Source: Streptomyces sp. S3(2020)
Lineage (GTDB): Bacteria; Actinomycetota; Actinomycetes; Streptomycetales; Streptomycetaceae
Length of the DNA stretch: 64,000 nucleotides
Direction: 5' to 3'
NCBI RefSeq assembly: GCF_013044505.1
Contig: NZ_JABERD010000012.1
Coordinates: 1-64,000, forward strand
Part shown: one piece after another, positions 51,185-59,742 of the stretch
Position numbering within the stretch: position 1 is the stretch's first letter
How the letters are laid out: each line of letters starts with the position of its first letter
Program-made: the position numbers and the translations under genes
The notes under the pieces: model-generated
The model's input: the letters and a program-made list of their open reading frames with translations, nothing else
The model's database searches: none
Told to the model about the DNA's origin: nothing

Positions 51185-52050
51185 GCGCGGCTGACCGTCC
51201 TTTCGCCGAAGATCCCCATGGGCCGGATCATGATCGCCACGGTGAAGACGAGGAAGGTGGCGAGCACCGAGTAGCCCTGGAAGTGGCCGGCGGTGTAGGA
51301 GTCGAGGACGCCGATGGCGATGCCGCCGACGACGGCTCCGTGGATGGAGCCGAAGCCGCCGAGCATGGCCGCGGCGAAGCCCTTGATGCCCAGGGCGCCG
51401 CCGAGGGAGGCGTCCACGTAGAGCATGGGGCCGACCAAGCCGCCGGCGAGGGCGGCCAGGCCTGCTCCGATGGCGAACGCGAGGGCGTTGCTGCGGCCCA
51501 CGTCGATGCCGACCGCGGTGGCGGCCTCGTGGTCCATCGCGACGGCCTGCATGGCCACGCCCCGTTTGGTGCGGGACAGGAAGAAGCCGAGGCCCACGAC
51601 GGCGAGGGCGGCGACCGCCATCACCAACAGGTCGTAGGTGCGCACCCGCACCCCGAAGAGGTCCAGTGGCGCGGTCCGCACCGGGGAGGGCATGGCGCGT
51701 CCCGTGCTTCCCCAGATGAGGATGGCGACGGCCTGGAGGACGATCCCGAAGCCGATCGTGCCGATCAGCATGAGGTCGAAGTCCTTGTTCTCCAGCGGCC
51801 TCAGGACGCGTTCGATGACCAGGCCGATCGCGCCGGTGATGACGATGGAGACGACCATGGCGAGCGCGAAGGGCAGGTGCGAGGTCAGGTAGAAGGTGGA
51901 GGCCGCGTACGCGCCGATCATGGCGATGTCGGCGTGGGCGAAGTTGACCAGGCCCATCGTCCGGTACACGAGGGAGAAGCCCATGGCGACCAGGGCGTAG
52001 ACGGCGCCGAGGCTCAGGCCGCCGACCAGTGTCTGGAAGGTCTCCTGCAC
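51181..52050 (-). CDS. livH: Branched-chain amino acid-type ABC transporter permease LivH
   Basis: 289 residues with about eight membrane helices. LSLGAVYALVAMGFSLVYRT and MGLVNFAHADIAMIGAYAAS at the N-terminus are diagnostic for LivH, and GLAALAGGLVGPMLYVDASL and GFAAAMLGGFGSIHGAVVGG near the end complete it. It pairs with the LivM half of the fusion. The GTG start is 7 bases after the stop of the binding-protein gene. Confidence 0.95.
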   Translation of the reverse strand: MQETFQTLVGGLSLGAVYALVAMGFSLVYRTMGLVNFAHADIAMIGAYAASTFYLTSHLPFALAMVVSIVITGAIGLVIERVLRPLENKDFDLMLIGTIGFGIVLQAVAILIWGSTGRAMPSPVRTAPLDLFGVRVRTYDLLVMAVAALAVVGLGFFLSRTKRGVAMQAVAMDHEAATAVGIDVGRSNALAFAIGAGLAALAGGLVGPMLYVDASLGGALGIKGFAAAMLGGFGSIHGAVVGGIAIGVLDSYTAGHFQGYSVLATFLVFTVAIMIRPMGIFGERTVSRA

Positions 52051-52057
52051 GACGGCC

Positions 52058-53218
52058 TCACTGCTCCTGTACGAGCTTGCCGTCGCGGATGACGCCGATG
52101 CTGGTCTCGGTGATCCCCACGCCGTTCGCGCCGTACCGGAACTGGCCCAGCAGGCCGTCGTACCGCGTGGCCCGGATGGCGTCGGCGAGTTCCTTGCCGG
52201 TGGCGACGTTGCTGGACTTCAGGGCGGTCAGCAGGATGTTGGCGCCGTCGTATGCCTTGGCGCCGTGCAGTTCGGCCTCCTCCCCGTAGGCGGCCTGGTA
52301 GGCGGCGGCGAACTTCTGGGCCGCGGGGCTGCTGTCGTTGCTGAGGTAGGGCGAGCTGACGATGGTGCCCTCGACGGCGGCCGTGCCGGCGGTGTCGATG
52401 AAGACGGGGGTGCCCTGCGGGGCGGCGCCGGCGAAGGGCGCGGTGATGCCCAGGTCGCGGGCCTGCTTGACGATGAGTCCCGCCTCGACCTCCTCGGAGC
52501 CGATGAAGACGACCTGTGGCTTCTTGGAGCGGATCGCGGTGAGGGCGGCGCTGAAGTCCTTCTGGTCGGTGGTCACGACCTGGTCGGTCAGGGCCTTGAC
52601 CCCGAGGTCGCCGGCGGCCTTCGTGAAGGCGTCGTGTTCGCCCTTGCCGAAGGAGCCGTTGTTGGTGATCATCGCGATCTTCTTGTAACCCTTGTCCTGG
52701 ATCAGGTACTTGGCCAGCGTCGTGTCGTACGTCGTGCTGGTGGGCCCGTTGAGGAAGAGGAACTCGCTCTTCTGCTCGACCAGTGCGTCGGCCTGGCCCG
52801 AGGTGATGTTGGGGATCTCGGACTGCTTCAGGACGGGCGCCATGGCGATGGTGACCGCGCTCTCCGCGGTGCCGATCATGGCGATGTACTTCTCGCTGGC
52901 TATCTTGCGGGCGAGGTTGGTGCCGGTGGTGGGGTCGCCCTGGTCGTCGAAGGACTTGATCTGGATCTTCCGGCCGTCGATGCCGCCCTTCTTGTTCCAC
53001 TCGTCGACGGCGAGTTTGGCGCCCTTCCACTCCCAGTCGCCCAGGGAGGACAGTTGGCCGCTGCGGGCGTCCACGACGGCGATCTTGATGGGGCCGGAGT
53101 CGGACTTGGCGTCGTCGCTGTCGTCACCGGGTGCGCTGCAGGCGGCCAGGGCCGCGGCCAGGGCGACGGCGCCGACGAACGTGGTGCGTGGGGCCGAAGG
53201 CCTCGGGGAGCGGGACAT
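52058..53218 (-). CDS. Branched-chain amino acid-type ABC transporter substrate-binding lipoprotein
   Basis: 386 residues. The signal peptide ends with a lipobox (ALAAC, lipidated Cys27), followed by an Asp/Ser-rich linker and the Leu/Ile/Val-binding fold: IKIAVVDARSGQLSSLGDWE, AVDEWNKKGGIDGRKIQIKS, PVLKQSEIPNITSGQADALV and AAYQAAYGEEAELHGAKAYD. Such proteins bind amino acids, amides, or aromatic acids. Within this operon the ligand should be the precursor of the substrate of the ThDP and aldehyde-dehydrogenase enzymes. Confidence 0.93.
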   Translation of the reverse strand: MSRSPRPSAPRTTFVGAVALAAALAACSAPGDDSDDAKSDSGPIKIAVVDARSGQLSSLGDWEWKGAKLAVDEWNKKGGIDGRKIQIKSFDDQGDPTTGTNLARKIASEKYIAMIGTAESAVTIAMAPVLKQSEIPNITSGQADALVEQKSEFLFLNGPTSTTYDTTLAKYLIQDKGYKKIAMITNNGSFGKGEHDAFTKAAGDLGVKALTDQVVTTDQKDFSAALTAIRSKKPQVVFIGSEEVEAGLIVKQARDLGITAPFAGAAPQGTPVFIDTAGTAAVEGTIVSSPYLSNDSSPAAQKFAAAYQAAYGEEAELHGAKAYDGANILLTALKSSNVATGKELADAIRATRYDGLLGQFRYGANGVGITETSIGVIRDGKLVQEQ

Positions 53219-53299
53219 GCGGTCACCTCATGAGGACGAGTGGTGGGTGAAGAGGTGCAAAAGAGGTGTGGGGGAGGTCGAAGCGGCTTACCGGTCGGG

Positions 53300-55045
53300 T
53301 CAGTCGGCGCCGTCGGGGAACCTGCCGGCGTAGATGTCCTTGATGTTCCAGTGGCCCGGCGTGGGCACCGGCTCGTTGATCATCGGTACGTCGAGTACGG
53401 CGGGACGGCGTCGGGCCAGGGCGTCCCGGAGGGCCTTGGTGAGGTCGCCGGGTGCGGCGACGGTGTAGCCGTCGGCGCCGCAGGACTCGCCGTAGGCCGC
53501 GAAGTCGGGGCTGTAGGGCCGTCCCTCGGCGTCGGTGAACTCGCAGCCGTAGGACCGGCCGAAGGCCGAGGCCTGGAGGTCGGCGATGGTGCCGTGGGCG
53601 CGGTTGTTCATGACGACGAAGAGCACGGGGGCGCCCTGTTCCACGGCCATGGGTACGGCGGGCAGCTGGGCGCTCATACCGCCGTCGCCGATCAGGGCGA
53701 CCACGACCCGGTCGGGCCGGGCGAGTTGGACGCCGACGGCCGCGGCCGGTCCGAAGCCCATGGTGGAGGCGCCGCCGGGGGTGATGAAGCGGCCCTCGGC
53801 GGGGAGTTCGTAGCACTGGGCGACGCCGTTCTTGTTCCAGCCGACGTCCGTCACCAGGACCGCGTCGGCGGGCAGGGTGTCGCGCAGGTCGGCCAGGATG
53901 CGCTGGGGGCGGAGCGGGAAGTCGTCGCTGCGGCCGGCTTCCCGGGCGGCGGAGAAGACCGTGCCACGGGCTTCGCCGATGGCCTCGCGCAGTCCGGGCC
54001 GGGTCACGGCCCGGGGCCGTCGGATGCGGACCGCCGCGGTGACGGCGTCGAGCGCGAGTCCCGCGTCGGCCACGGCGCCGATCTCTACGGGGTAGTTGCG
54101 GCCGATCTCCGCCGGGTCGAGGTCGATCTGGAGGAGCCTGCTCGGCGGGAAGTTCCAGGTGTGGGCGCTCTCCCAGGAGCTGGCGTCGGTCTCGGCGAAC
54201 CGGGTGCCCAGGGCGAGGACGACATCGGCGCCCTTGGTGTGGCGGTGGGTGCTGTCCAGTCCCCAGAAGCCGGGCATGCCGAGCAGCAGCGGGTGCCGGT
54301 CGGGCACGATGCCCTTGCCCATCAGGGAGTGGGCGAGCGGGATGTCGAGATGCTCGGCGAGTTCCAACAGGGCTGTGCGGGCCCGGGGTTCGCGGATGCC
54401 GCCGCCGAAGTAGATCAGTGGGCGTTCGGCTTCGGTGAGCGCCTCGGCGATGCGGGCCGCGGTCGCTTCGTCGAGTCCGGGGCGGCCCACGTGGACGGGC
54501 AACGGGTGGTCGCCGTCGTAGGGCCGGACCGGACGGTTGAACAGGTCCATGGGTACGTTGATCAGAACCGCGCCGGGACGGCCCGCGGTGGCGGTCCAGA
54601 AGGCACGCTCGGTGATCCGGGCCAGGTCGCGCGCGTGCTGGACCTGCCAGGTCCGTTTGCAGAACGGCCGGTAGATCGCGCTCTGGTCGGCGTCGGCGTG
54701 GAGGTTGACCTCCTGGTGGGGGTGGCGGCCGGAGTAGTAGGAGGGGGTGTCGCCGGTGATGACGACCAGGGGGATGGAGTCCAGGGCGGCGGTGGCGACG
54801 CCGGTGACCGCGTTCATCATGCCGGGGCCGACGTGGGTGAGCAGGACGCCGGGGCGGCCGGTGGCGCGGGCGTAGCCGTCGGCGGCGTGGGCGGCGGCCT
54901 GTTCGTGGCGGGCGATGACGAACTGGACGGGGCTGGGGCCGAGGGCGTCGAGGAGGGCGATGTTGGTGTGTCCGCAGGTGCCGAAGACGTATTCGACGCC
55001 GTAGGAGGCGAGTTGGGCCACGAGTGCCTCGGCCGCGGTGGTCAC
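53300..55045 (-). CDS. Thiamine diphosphate-dependent enzyme (acetolactate synthase/2-keto acid decarboxylase-like)
   Basis: 581 residues with the three-domain ThDP fold. The N-terminal PYR domain has VEYVFGTCGHTNIALLDALG and the cofactor-activating Glu in IARHEQAAAHAADGYARATG; a central domain and the PP domain with the GDG motif (VVALIGDGGMSAQLPAVPMA) and VVMNNRAHGTIADLQ follow. The Gly-His in GTCGHTN, replacing the usual Gly-Gly of acetolactate synthase, hints at a distinct reaction; a 2-keto acid decarboxylase or carboligase is likely. It overlaps the aldehyde-dehydrogenase stop by GTGA and precedes the transporter genes. Confidence 0.85.
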   Translation of the reverse strand: MTTAAEALVAQLASYGVEYVFGTCGHTNIALLDALGPSPVQFVIARHEQAAAHAADGYARATGRPGVLLTHVGPGMMNAVTGVATAALDSIPLVVITGDTPSYYSGRHPHQEVNLHADADQSAIYRPFCKRTWQVQHARDLARITERAFWTATAGRPGAVLINVPMDLFNRPVRPYDGDHPLPVHVGRPGLDEATAARIAEALTEAERPLIYFGGGIREPRARTALLELAEHLDIPLAHSLMGKGIVPDRHPLLLGMPGFWGLDSTHRHTKGADVVLALGTRFAETDASSWESAHTWNFPPSRLLQIDLDPAEIGRNYPVEIGAVADAGLALDAVTAAVRIRRPRAVTRPGLREAIGEARGTVFSAAREAGRSDDFPLRPQRILADLRDTLPADAVLVTDVGWNKNGVAQCYELPAEGRFITPGGASTMGFGPAAAVGVQLARPDRVVVALIGDGGMSAQLPAVPMAVEQGAPVLFVVMNNRAHGTIADLQASAFGRSYGCEFTDAEGRPYSPDFAAYGESCGADGYTVAAPGDLTKALRDALARRRPAVLDVPMINEPVPTPGHWNIKDIYAGRFPDGAD

Positions 55046-56544
55046 CGGTCCTCCTCGGGCAGCTCTCGGCGGTCTCCCCACACGGACAGGCCGCGCAGGA
55101 CGAGTGTCTTGACGACGGTGAAGTCGTCGATGAGCCAGCGGGGTGCCTCGCGGCCGAAGCCGGAGTCCTTCACCCCGCCGAAGGGGACGTGGTCGAGGCG
55201 GAAGTTGGAGGAGCCGTTGACGATGAGCCCGCCGACCTCCAGACGTCGCCAGGCGCTGAGGACACGGCCGATGTCGTGGGTGAACAGGCCTGCCTGGAGT
55301 CCGTAGCGGCTCGCGTTGCACTGCTCGACGACGGTGTCGAAGTCGTCGTAGGGCATGACGGCGACCAGTGCGCCGAAGACCTCGTGGACGACGACCGAGG
55401 CGGTGGGCGGTGGGTCGGCGACGATGGTCGGTGCGGCCGTTGCGCCGTCGCGGGTGCCGCCGCGTACGACGGTGGCGCCGCTGTCCTTGGCTTCCCTCGT
55501 CCACGCGACCACGCGTTCGGCGGCCGGTTCGTCGACCATGGAGCCGATGTCGGTGGTGTCGTCGAAGGGGTCGCCGACGACGAGGGCGTCCACGGCCGCG
55601 GTGAGGGCGTCGAGGAAGTCGGTGTAGCGGCTTCGGTGCACGTAGACGCGCTGGACGGAGATGCAGCTCTGGCCGGAGTTGCTGTAGCCGGTGCGGGCGC
55701 AGACCCGGGCGGCCTCGGCGGGGTCGGCGTCCTCGCAGACGATCGTGGCCGCGTTGCCGCCGAGTTCGAGGGCGAGGCGTTTGGCGCCCGCGGCGCGGGC
55801 CACGGCGTCGCCGGTGCCGGCGCTGCCGGTGAAGCTGATGACGTCGACCTGTTCGGAGGCGCACAGGGCGGCGCCGATGTCGCCGGAGCCGTGCAGGAGT
55901 TGGACCGCCTGGTGGGGCAGGCCGCTGTCCAGGAGCAGGGCGACGACGGCCGCGGAGGTGGCCGGGGCCTGCGGGGGTGCCTTGACGAGGGTGGTGTTGC
56001 CGGCGGCGAAGGAGGCGCCGAGTTTGTGGGCGAGGAGGTTGGCCGGGGCGTTGAACGGGGTGATGGCGAGGGCGACGCCGGCCGGTGCGCGGTAGGTGAA
56101 GGCGGTGTTGCCGATGCCCGTGGACCAGCCGGCGACCGGGAGGGTCTCGCCGTCGATGCGGCGGGCCTCGGCGGCGCAGACGGCGAAGGTGGCGGCCACG
56201 CGGTCGATCTCGGTGCGGCTGTCCTTGAGCGGTTTGCCCAGTTCCAGGGCGAGCAGGCGGGCGAGCGGGTCGCGGTGGGCCCGGGCCGCCCGGGAGGCGG
56301 TCTCCAGTATGTCGGCGCGGGCGGCGGGGGCGAGGTCGGCGAGCTGTGGGGCGTAGGCGCGGGCCCTGGTGAGGGCGTGGTCGATCGCGGCGGGCGGCGC
56401 GGTCGGGGTGCGGCTGACCGTGCGGCGCAGGTAGGGGCCGGTGCGTTCCAGGAGCGGGCCCTCGCCGCCCCATGAGCCTGAGACGAAAGGGAGCACCTCG
56501 ACGACGTCGGTTCCGCCGGCCGCCTTGAGGAGGTCTTGCAGCAT
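55042..56544 (-). CDS. NAD(P)-dependent aldehyde dehydrogenase
   Basis: 500 residues of the ALDH superfamily. TYRAPAGVALAITPFNAPAN (cofactor-binding start), ISFTGSAGTGDAVARAAGAK, the general-base Glu in KRLALELGGNAATIVCED and the catalytic Cys in GYSNSGQSCISVQRVYVHRS are in the right places; PFGGVKDSGFGREAPRWLID ends the fold. It belongs near the vanillin/benzaldehyde dehydrogenase-like types. As first gene of the leftward operon it probably oxidises the aldehyde made by the ThDP enzyme. GGAGG lies five bases before the ATG, and a palindrome lies just upstream. Confidence 0.9.
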   Translation of the reverse strand: MLQDLLKAAGGTDVVEVLPFVSGSWGGEGPLLERTGPYLRRTVSRTPTAPPAAIDHALTRARAYAPQLADLAPAARADILETASRAARAHRDPLARLLALELGKPLKDSRTEIDRVAATFAVCAAEARRIDGETLPVAGWSTGIGNTAFTYRAPAGVALAITPFNAPANLLAHKLGASFAAGNTTLVKAPPQAPATSAAVVALLLDSGLPHQAVQLLHGSGDIGAALCASEQVDVISFTGSAGTGDAVARAAGAKRLALELGGNAATIVCEDADPAEAARVCARTGYSNSGQSCISVQRVYVHRSRYTDFLDALTAAVDALVVGDPFDDTTDIGSMVDEPAAERVVAWTREAKDSGATVVRGGTRDGATAAPTIVADPPPTASVVVHEVFGALVAVMPYDDFDTVVEQCNASRYGLQAGLFTHDIGRVLSAWRRLEVGGLIVNGSSNFRLDHVPFGGVKDSGFGREAPRWLIDDFTVVKTLVLRGLSVWGDRRELPEEDR

Positions 56545-56554
56545 CACACCTCCA

Positions 56555-56573
56555 AAAACCATCTGGTGGTTTT
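56555..56573. promoter_or_regulatory. Palindrome AAAACCA-N5-TGGTTTT upstream of the aldehyde dehydrogenase gene
   Basis: A perfect 7-bp inverted repeat with spacer TCTGG lies two bases upstream of the ribosome-binding site of the catabolic operon, in the gap to the divergent IclR gene. Its AT-rich arms stand out in this GC-rich region. It is the best candidate for the IclR operator. Confidence 0.55.
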
Positions 56574-56781
56574 CGTGGACTGCTGTGCGGACTGGCGTGT
56601 AACGTACGGGCGCCGGGAGTCCGTGGCAAGAGGCCGCGCGAAAAGGAAGTCGCGACCGGCGGTTCTCTCGGGACCCGGACTGTTCTCGGGAACCCGGACT
56701 GGTGGAAGCTGTCGCCCCAGGTGCCGGTGCCCGCGAGGCGGGCAGGTCCGGCGCGTTTCCCCGAGCCGTGAAGGAGAGACC

Positions 56782-57549
56782 GTGGACGCGGAGCAAGGCC
56801 AGGGCGGTGTACGCAGTGTGCGCCGGGCGCTGGACATCCTGTCGCTGCTGACCGAGGATCAGCCCACCGTTCCGCTGCGGGACATGGTCGAGGCCACCGG
56901 ACTGCCGAAGACCACCGTGGTGCGGCTGGTGCAGACACTGGAGCAGTACGGGCTGCTGTGGGCCACGCCCGCCGGCTACTCGGCCGGGCCCGGTCTGTGG
57001 CGCTGGGCCCATCTCGCCCACACCAGCTGGGAGTTGCCCCCGGACACCCAGAAGCTGCTGCGGGATCTGGCGGACCGGCGCGGTGAGACGGCGAACCTGA
57101 TGATCCGCCGTGACATCCACCGCGTCTGTGTGGCCCAGCAGGAGAGTCCGCAGCCGCTGCGGCACGTGGTGCGGGTCGGTGACGAACTGCCCCTGTGGGC
57201 GGGCGCCTCGTCCAAGGTGCTCCTCATCGGCGCGACCGACGGTCTGCTCCAGCGGGTCGCCGCCGCCTCGCCGCACGGGGTGGCGCATGTCGAGCAGCTG
57301 CGGCAGTGGGCCGAGGAGGCCACGACACACGGCTACGCGGTGAGTCACGGCGAGCGTGACGTCGGCCTGACGGCGGTCGCCGTGCCCATCACGACCCACT
57401 CGGGCGTGGTGGTCGCCTCGCTCTCGCTCAGCGGTCCCTCCGCGCGCATCCCGGACCGCGTGACCAAGGACTTCGCGCACGACCTGACGCAGGTGGCCGC
57501 GCGTATCGCCTCCCAGGGTTTCGACCACCCCCTGGGGCCGCGCGGCTGA
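56782..57549 (+). CDS. IclR family transcriptional regulator
   Basis: 255 residues. The winged helix-turn-helix (VRSVRRALDILSLLTEDQPT and LRDMVEATGLPKTTVVRLVQ) is joined to the IclR effector-binding domain (NLMIRRDIHRVCVAQQESPQ, GDELPLWAGASSKVLLIGAT, LTAVAVPITTHSGVVVASLS). It is a cytoplasmic regulator that responds to a small carboxylic acid. It lies between, and divergent from, the aldehyde-dehydrogenase operon and upstream of the CoA-transferase gene, so it is likely the regulator of the whole island. The GTG has AAGGAG seven bases upstream. Confidence 0.92.
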   Translation: MDAEQGQGGVRSVRRALDILSLLTEDQPTVPLRDMVEATGLPKTTVVRLVQTLEQYGLLWATPAGYSAGPGLWRWAHLAHTSWELPPDTQKLLRDLADRRGETANLMIRRDIHRVCVAQQESPQPLRHVVRVGDELPLWAGASSKVLLIGATDGLLQRVAAASPHGVAHVEQLRQWAEEATTHGYAVSHGERDVGLTAVAVPITTHSGVVVASLSLSGPSARIPDRVTKDFAHDLTQVAARIASQGFDHPLGPRG

Positions 57550-57600
57550 CGTACACGCCGACAACCGGCGCCGTCCGCGGCGCCCGGAAGGAGACGCCCC

Positions 57601-58800
57601 ATGCACGTCCGACCGCTCGACGGCATCCGCGTTCTGGACCTCACGAACGTGCTGGCCGGGCCCTACTGCAGCTACCAACTCATGCTCCTGGGCGCCGAAG
57701 TGGTCAAGATCGAGCGACCCGGACAAGGCGATCTCGCGCGCGGCCTCGGCCCCGATCCCGCGTTGAACCGCGACGGCGTCGGGGCCTCCTTCCTGGCCCA
57801 GAACGCGGGCAAGAAATCCCTGGAACTGGACCTCAAGGACACCACCGACCAGGCCTTCTTCGAGACCCTCCTGGGCGGCGCCGATGTCCTCCTGGAGAAC
57901 TTCCGGGCAGGCGTCCTGGCCCGGATGGGCTACGACACGGACCGCCTCGGCCGGATCAACGAGCGGCTCGTCTACTGCTCCATCTCCGGCTTCGGCCACA
58001 CCGGTCCGATGAGCGACGCCCCCGCCTACGACCAGATCGTGCAGGGCCTGACCGGGATGATGAGCATCACCGGCACCCCGGACACGGCGCCCCAGCGGGT
58101 CGGCTTCCCGGTCTGTGACACCACGGGCGGTCTGATGGCCGCCCTCGCCATCAGCGCGGCCCTTCTGCACCGCGAACGCACCGGACAGGGCAGCCGGTTG
58201 GATGTCTCCATGCTGGAGGTGTCCCTGTCGGCGATGGGCTGGGCGGTGTCGAACTACCTGGTCAGCGGGGTCCCGCCGAGGCCCTTGGGCGACCAGAACG
58301 CCACCGCGGCTCCCTCCGGCACCTTCCGCGCCCTCGACGGGCCCCTGAACATCTCCGCCAATCAGCAGGGCCAGTTCGAGACCCTCTGCCGTCTGGTGGG
58401 CGCACCCGGTCTCGTCACCGATCCGCGCTTCGGCGACCGCGAACAGCGCAAGGCCCATCGCAGCGAGCTCAACGCCGCCCTCGACGCGGCCCTGTCGGCC
58501 AGACCGGCGGCCGACTGGGAGAGCGAGCTGACCGCGGCCGGGGTGCCCGCCGCCCGGGTACTGACCGTGCCGCAGGCCCTGGAGCAACCGCAGTTGGACC
58601 ACCGCCGCTTCGTCTCCGAGCTGGAGCATCCCGGGCGCGCCGGGGAACCCCTGCGGGTGGTGGGCAGCGGTGTGCTCTTCGACGGGGAGGCGTTCGCACC
58701 CACGGCCAGTCCGCCGCTGCTCGGCGAGCACAACCACGAACGGCAGGCCCTGGCCCGCCGTTGGACGTCCCGGGCCGCCGAGGAGGCGGCCGCGTCATGA
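57601..58800 (+). CDS. CaiB/BaiF family (class III) CoA-transferase
   Basis: 399 residues. It opens LDGIRVLDLTNVLAGPYCSY, continues QLMLLGAEVVKIERPGQGDL, GADVLLENFRAGVLARMGYD and YCSISGFGHTGPMSDAPAYD, and has the catalytic Asp in GFPVCDTTGGLMAALAISAA. The enzyme moves CoA from an acyl-CoA donor to a carboxylic acid acceptor. It starts 51 bases after the IclR stop with AAGGAG upstream, and its stop overlaps the next start as ATGA, so the two enzymes are made together. Confidence 0.93.
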   Translation: MHVRPLDGIRVLDLTNVLAGPYCSYQLMLLGAEVVKIERPGQGDLARGLGPDPALNRDGVGASFLAQNAGKKSLELDLKDTTDQAFFETLLGGADVLLENFRAGVLARMGYDTDRLGRINERLVYCSISGFGHTGPMSDAPAYDQIVQGLTGMMSITGTPDTAPQRVGFPVCDTTGGLMAALAISAALLHRERTGQGSRLDVSMLEVSLSAMGWAVSNYLVSGVPPRPLGDQNATAAPSGTFRALDGPLNISANQQGQFETLCRLVGAPGLVTDPRFGDREQRKAHRSELNAALDAALSARPAADWESELTAAGVPAARVLTVPQALEQPQLDHRRFVSELEHPGRAGEPLRVVGSGVLFDGEAFAPTASPPLLGEHNHERQALARRWTSRAAEEAAAS

Positions 58801-59582
58801 GCGCCGACGAGAGCGCGCTGTGGTGGGCCACCGCGATCAGCCATATCGAGCCCGGCAGCATCGAGCTCCGCGGCCGCCCCGTCCAGTCCCTGATCGGCTC
58901 CGCCGGCCTGGTGGACGTCATCTGGCTGCTGCTGCGCGGCGATCTGCCGAACGCCCGCGAGTCCGCCCTGCTGGAGGCCGCCCTCGTGGCCGGCGTGGAC
59001 CACGGTCCGCAGGCCCCCTCCATCGCCGCCGCCCGTATGGCCGCCACCTGCGGAATCGGCCTCAACAACGCGATGGCCACCGGCGTCAACATGCTCGGCG
59101 ACTCCCACGGCGGCGCGGGGCAGCAGTGCGTGGAGATGCTCGACGACATCCGCGACCGCCATGAGATCGACGGCAGTTGGGCGGACGCGGCCCGTACGGT
59201 CATGGCCGACTGGCAGCGGCGTTCCCGCTATCTGCCCGGCTTCGGTCACCGCTTCCACCCGGTCGACCCGCGCCGCGACCCGCTGATCGGCCTGGTCCGC
59301 CAGGCGGTCGAGGACGGGATCGTCCGCGGCGACCACCTCGACGCCGCCCTGGCCGTGGAGGAAGCACTGCTGCGACGCCCCCGCCCCGTGCCGATGAACA
59401 TCGACGGCGCCACCGCCGTCATCTACGCCGAGCTGGGCTTTCCCGCGCCGCTCGCCCGCGGTCTGTTCGTCCTCAGCCGCTCCGTGGGCCTGCTCGCCCA
59501 CGCCTGGGAGGAGATGGGCCAGGGCCGCCGGAACAAGGGCCCGATCCCGCGCGGCGTGCTGCCCGCCCGTCTCGACGGCTGA
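58797..59582 (+). CDS. Citryl-CoA lyase-like protein (citrate synthase superfamily)
   Basis: 261 residues, short relative to citrate synthase. GSAGLVDVIWLLLRGDLPNA and the segment GVNMLGDSHGGAGQQCVEML contain the first active-site His region, GFGHRFHPVDPRRDPLIGLV contains the second (FGH-x-x-H), and MNIDGATAVIYAELGFPAPL carries the Asp/Gly part of the active site. Stand-alone short citrate-synthase homologues act as citryl-CoA or citramalyl-CoA lyases, cleaving a 3-hydroxyacyl-CoA into acetyl-CoA and a keto acid. Coupled with the CoA-transferase upstream, it would split the CoA ester formed there. Confidence 0.85.
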   Translation: MSADESALWWATAISHIEPGSIELRGRPVQSLIGSAGLVDVIWLLLRGDLPNARESALLEAALVAGVDHGPQAPSIAAARMAATCGIGLNNAMATGVNMLGDSHGGAGQQCVEMLDDIRDRHEIDGSWADAARTVMADWQRRSRYLPGFGHRFHPVDPRRDPLIGLVRQAVEDGIVRGDHLDAALAVEEALLRRPRPVPMNIDGATAVIYAELGFPAPLARGLFVLSRSVGLLAHAWEEMGQGRRNKGPIPRGVLPARLDG

Positions 59583-59742
59583 ACAAGTCCCGTCCCGCCC
59601 CCTTGCCACACCCGTGGCACATCCCTAACGTAACGCCAACCACAGTGCGGGTTGTGCAAACCGTACAGCGGACCACGAGCCGCAGAGCTCCTCCCTCCCC
59701 CACCTCATGCGAGTCAGACGCATGCGCCACGAAAGAGGGATC

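Noticed and set aside
53300..56938. A 1212-codon minus-strand frame suggesting a giant ThDP protein
   Set aside because: Only the last 581 codons match the ThDP fold; the rest is antisense or out-of-frame to the aldehyde dehydrogenase and IclR genes and is Arg/Pro low-complexity.
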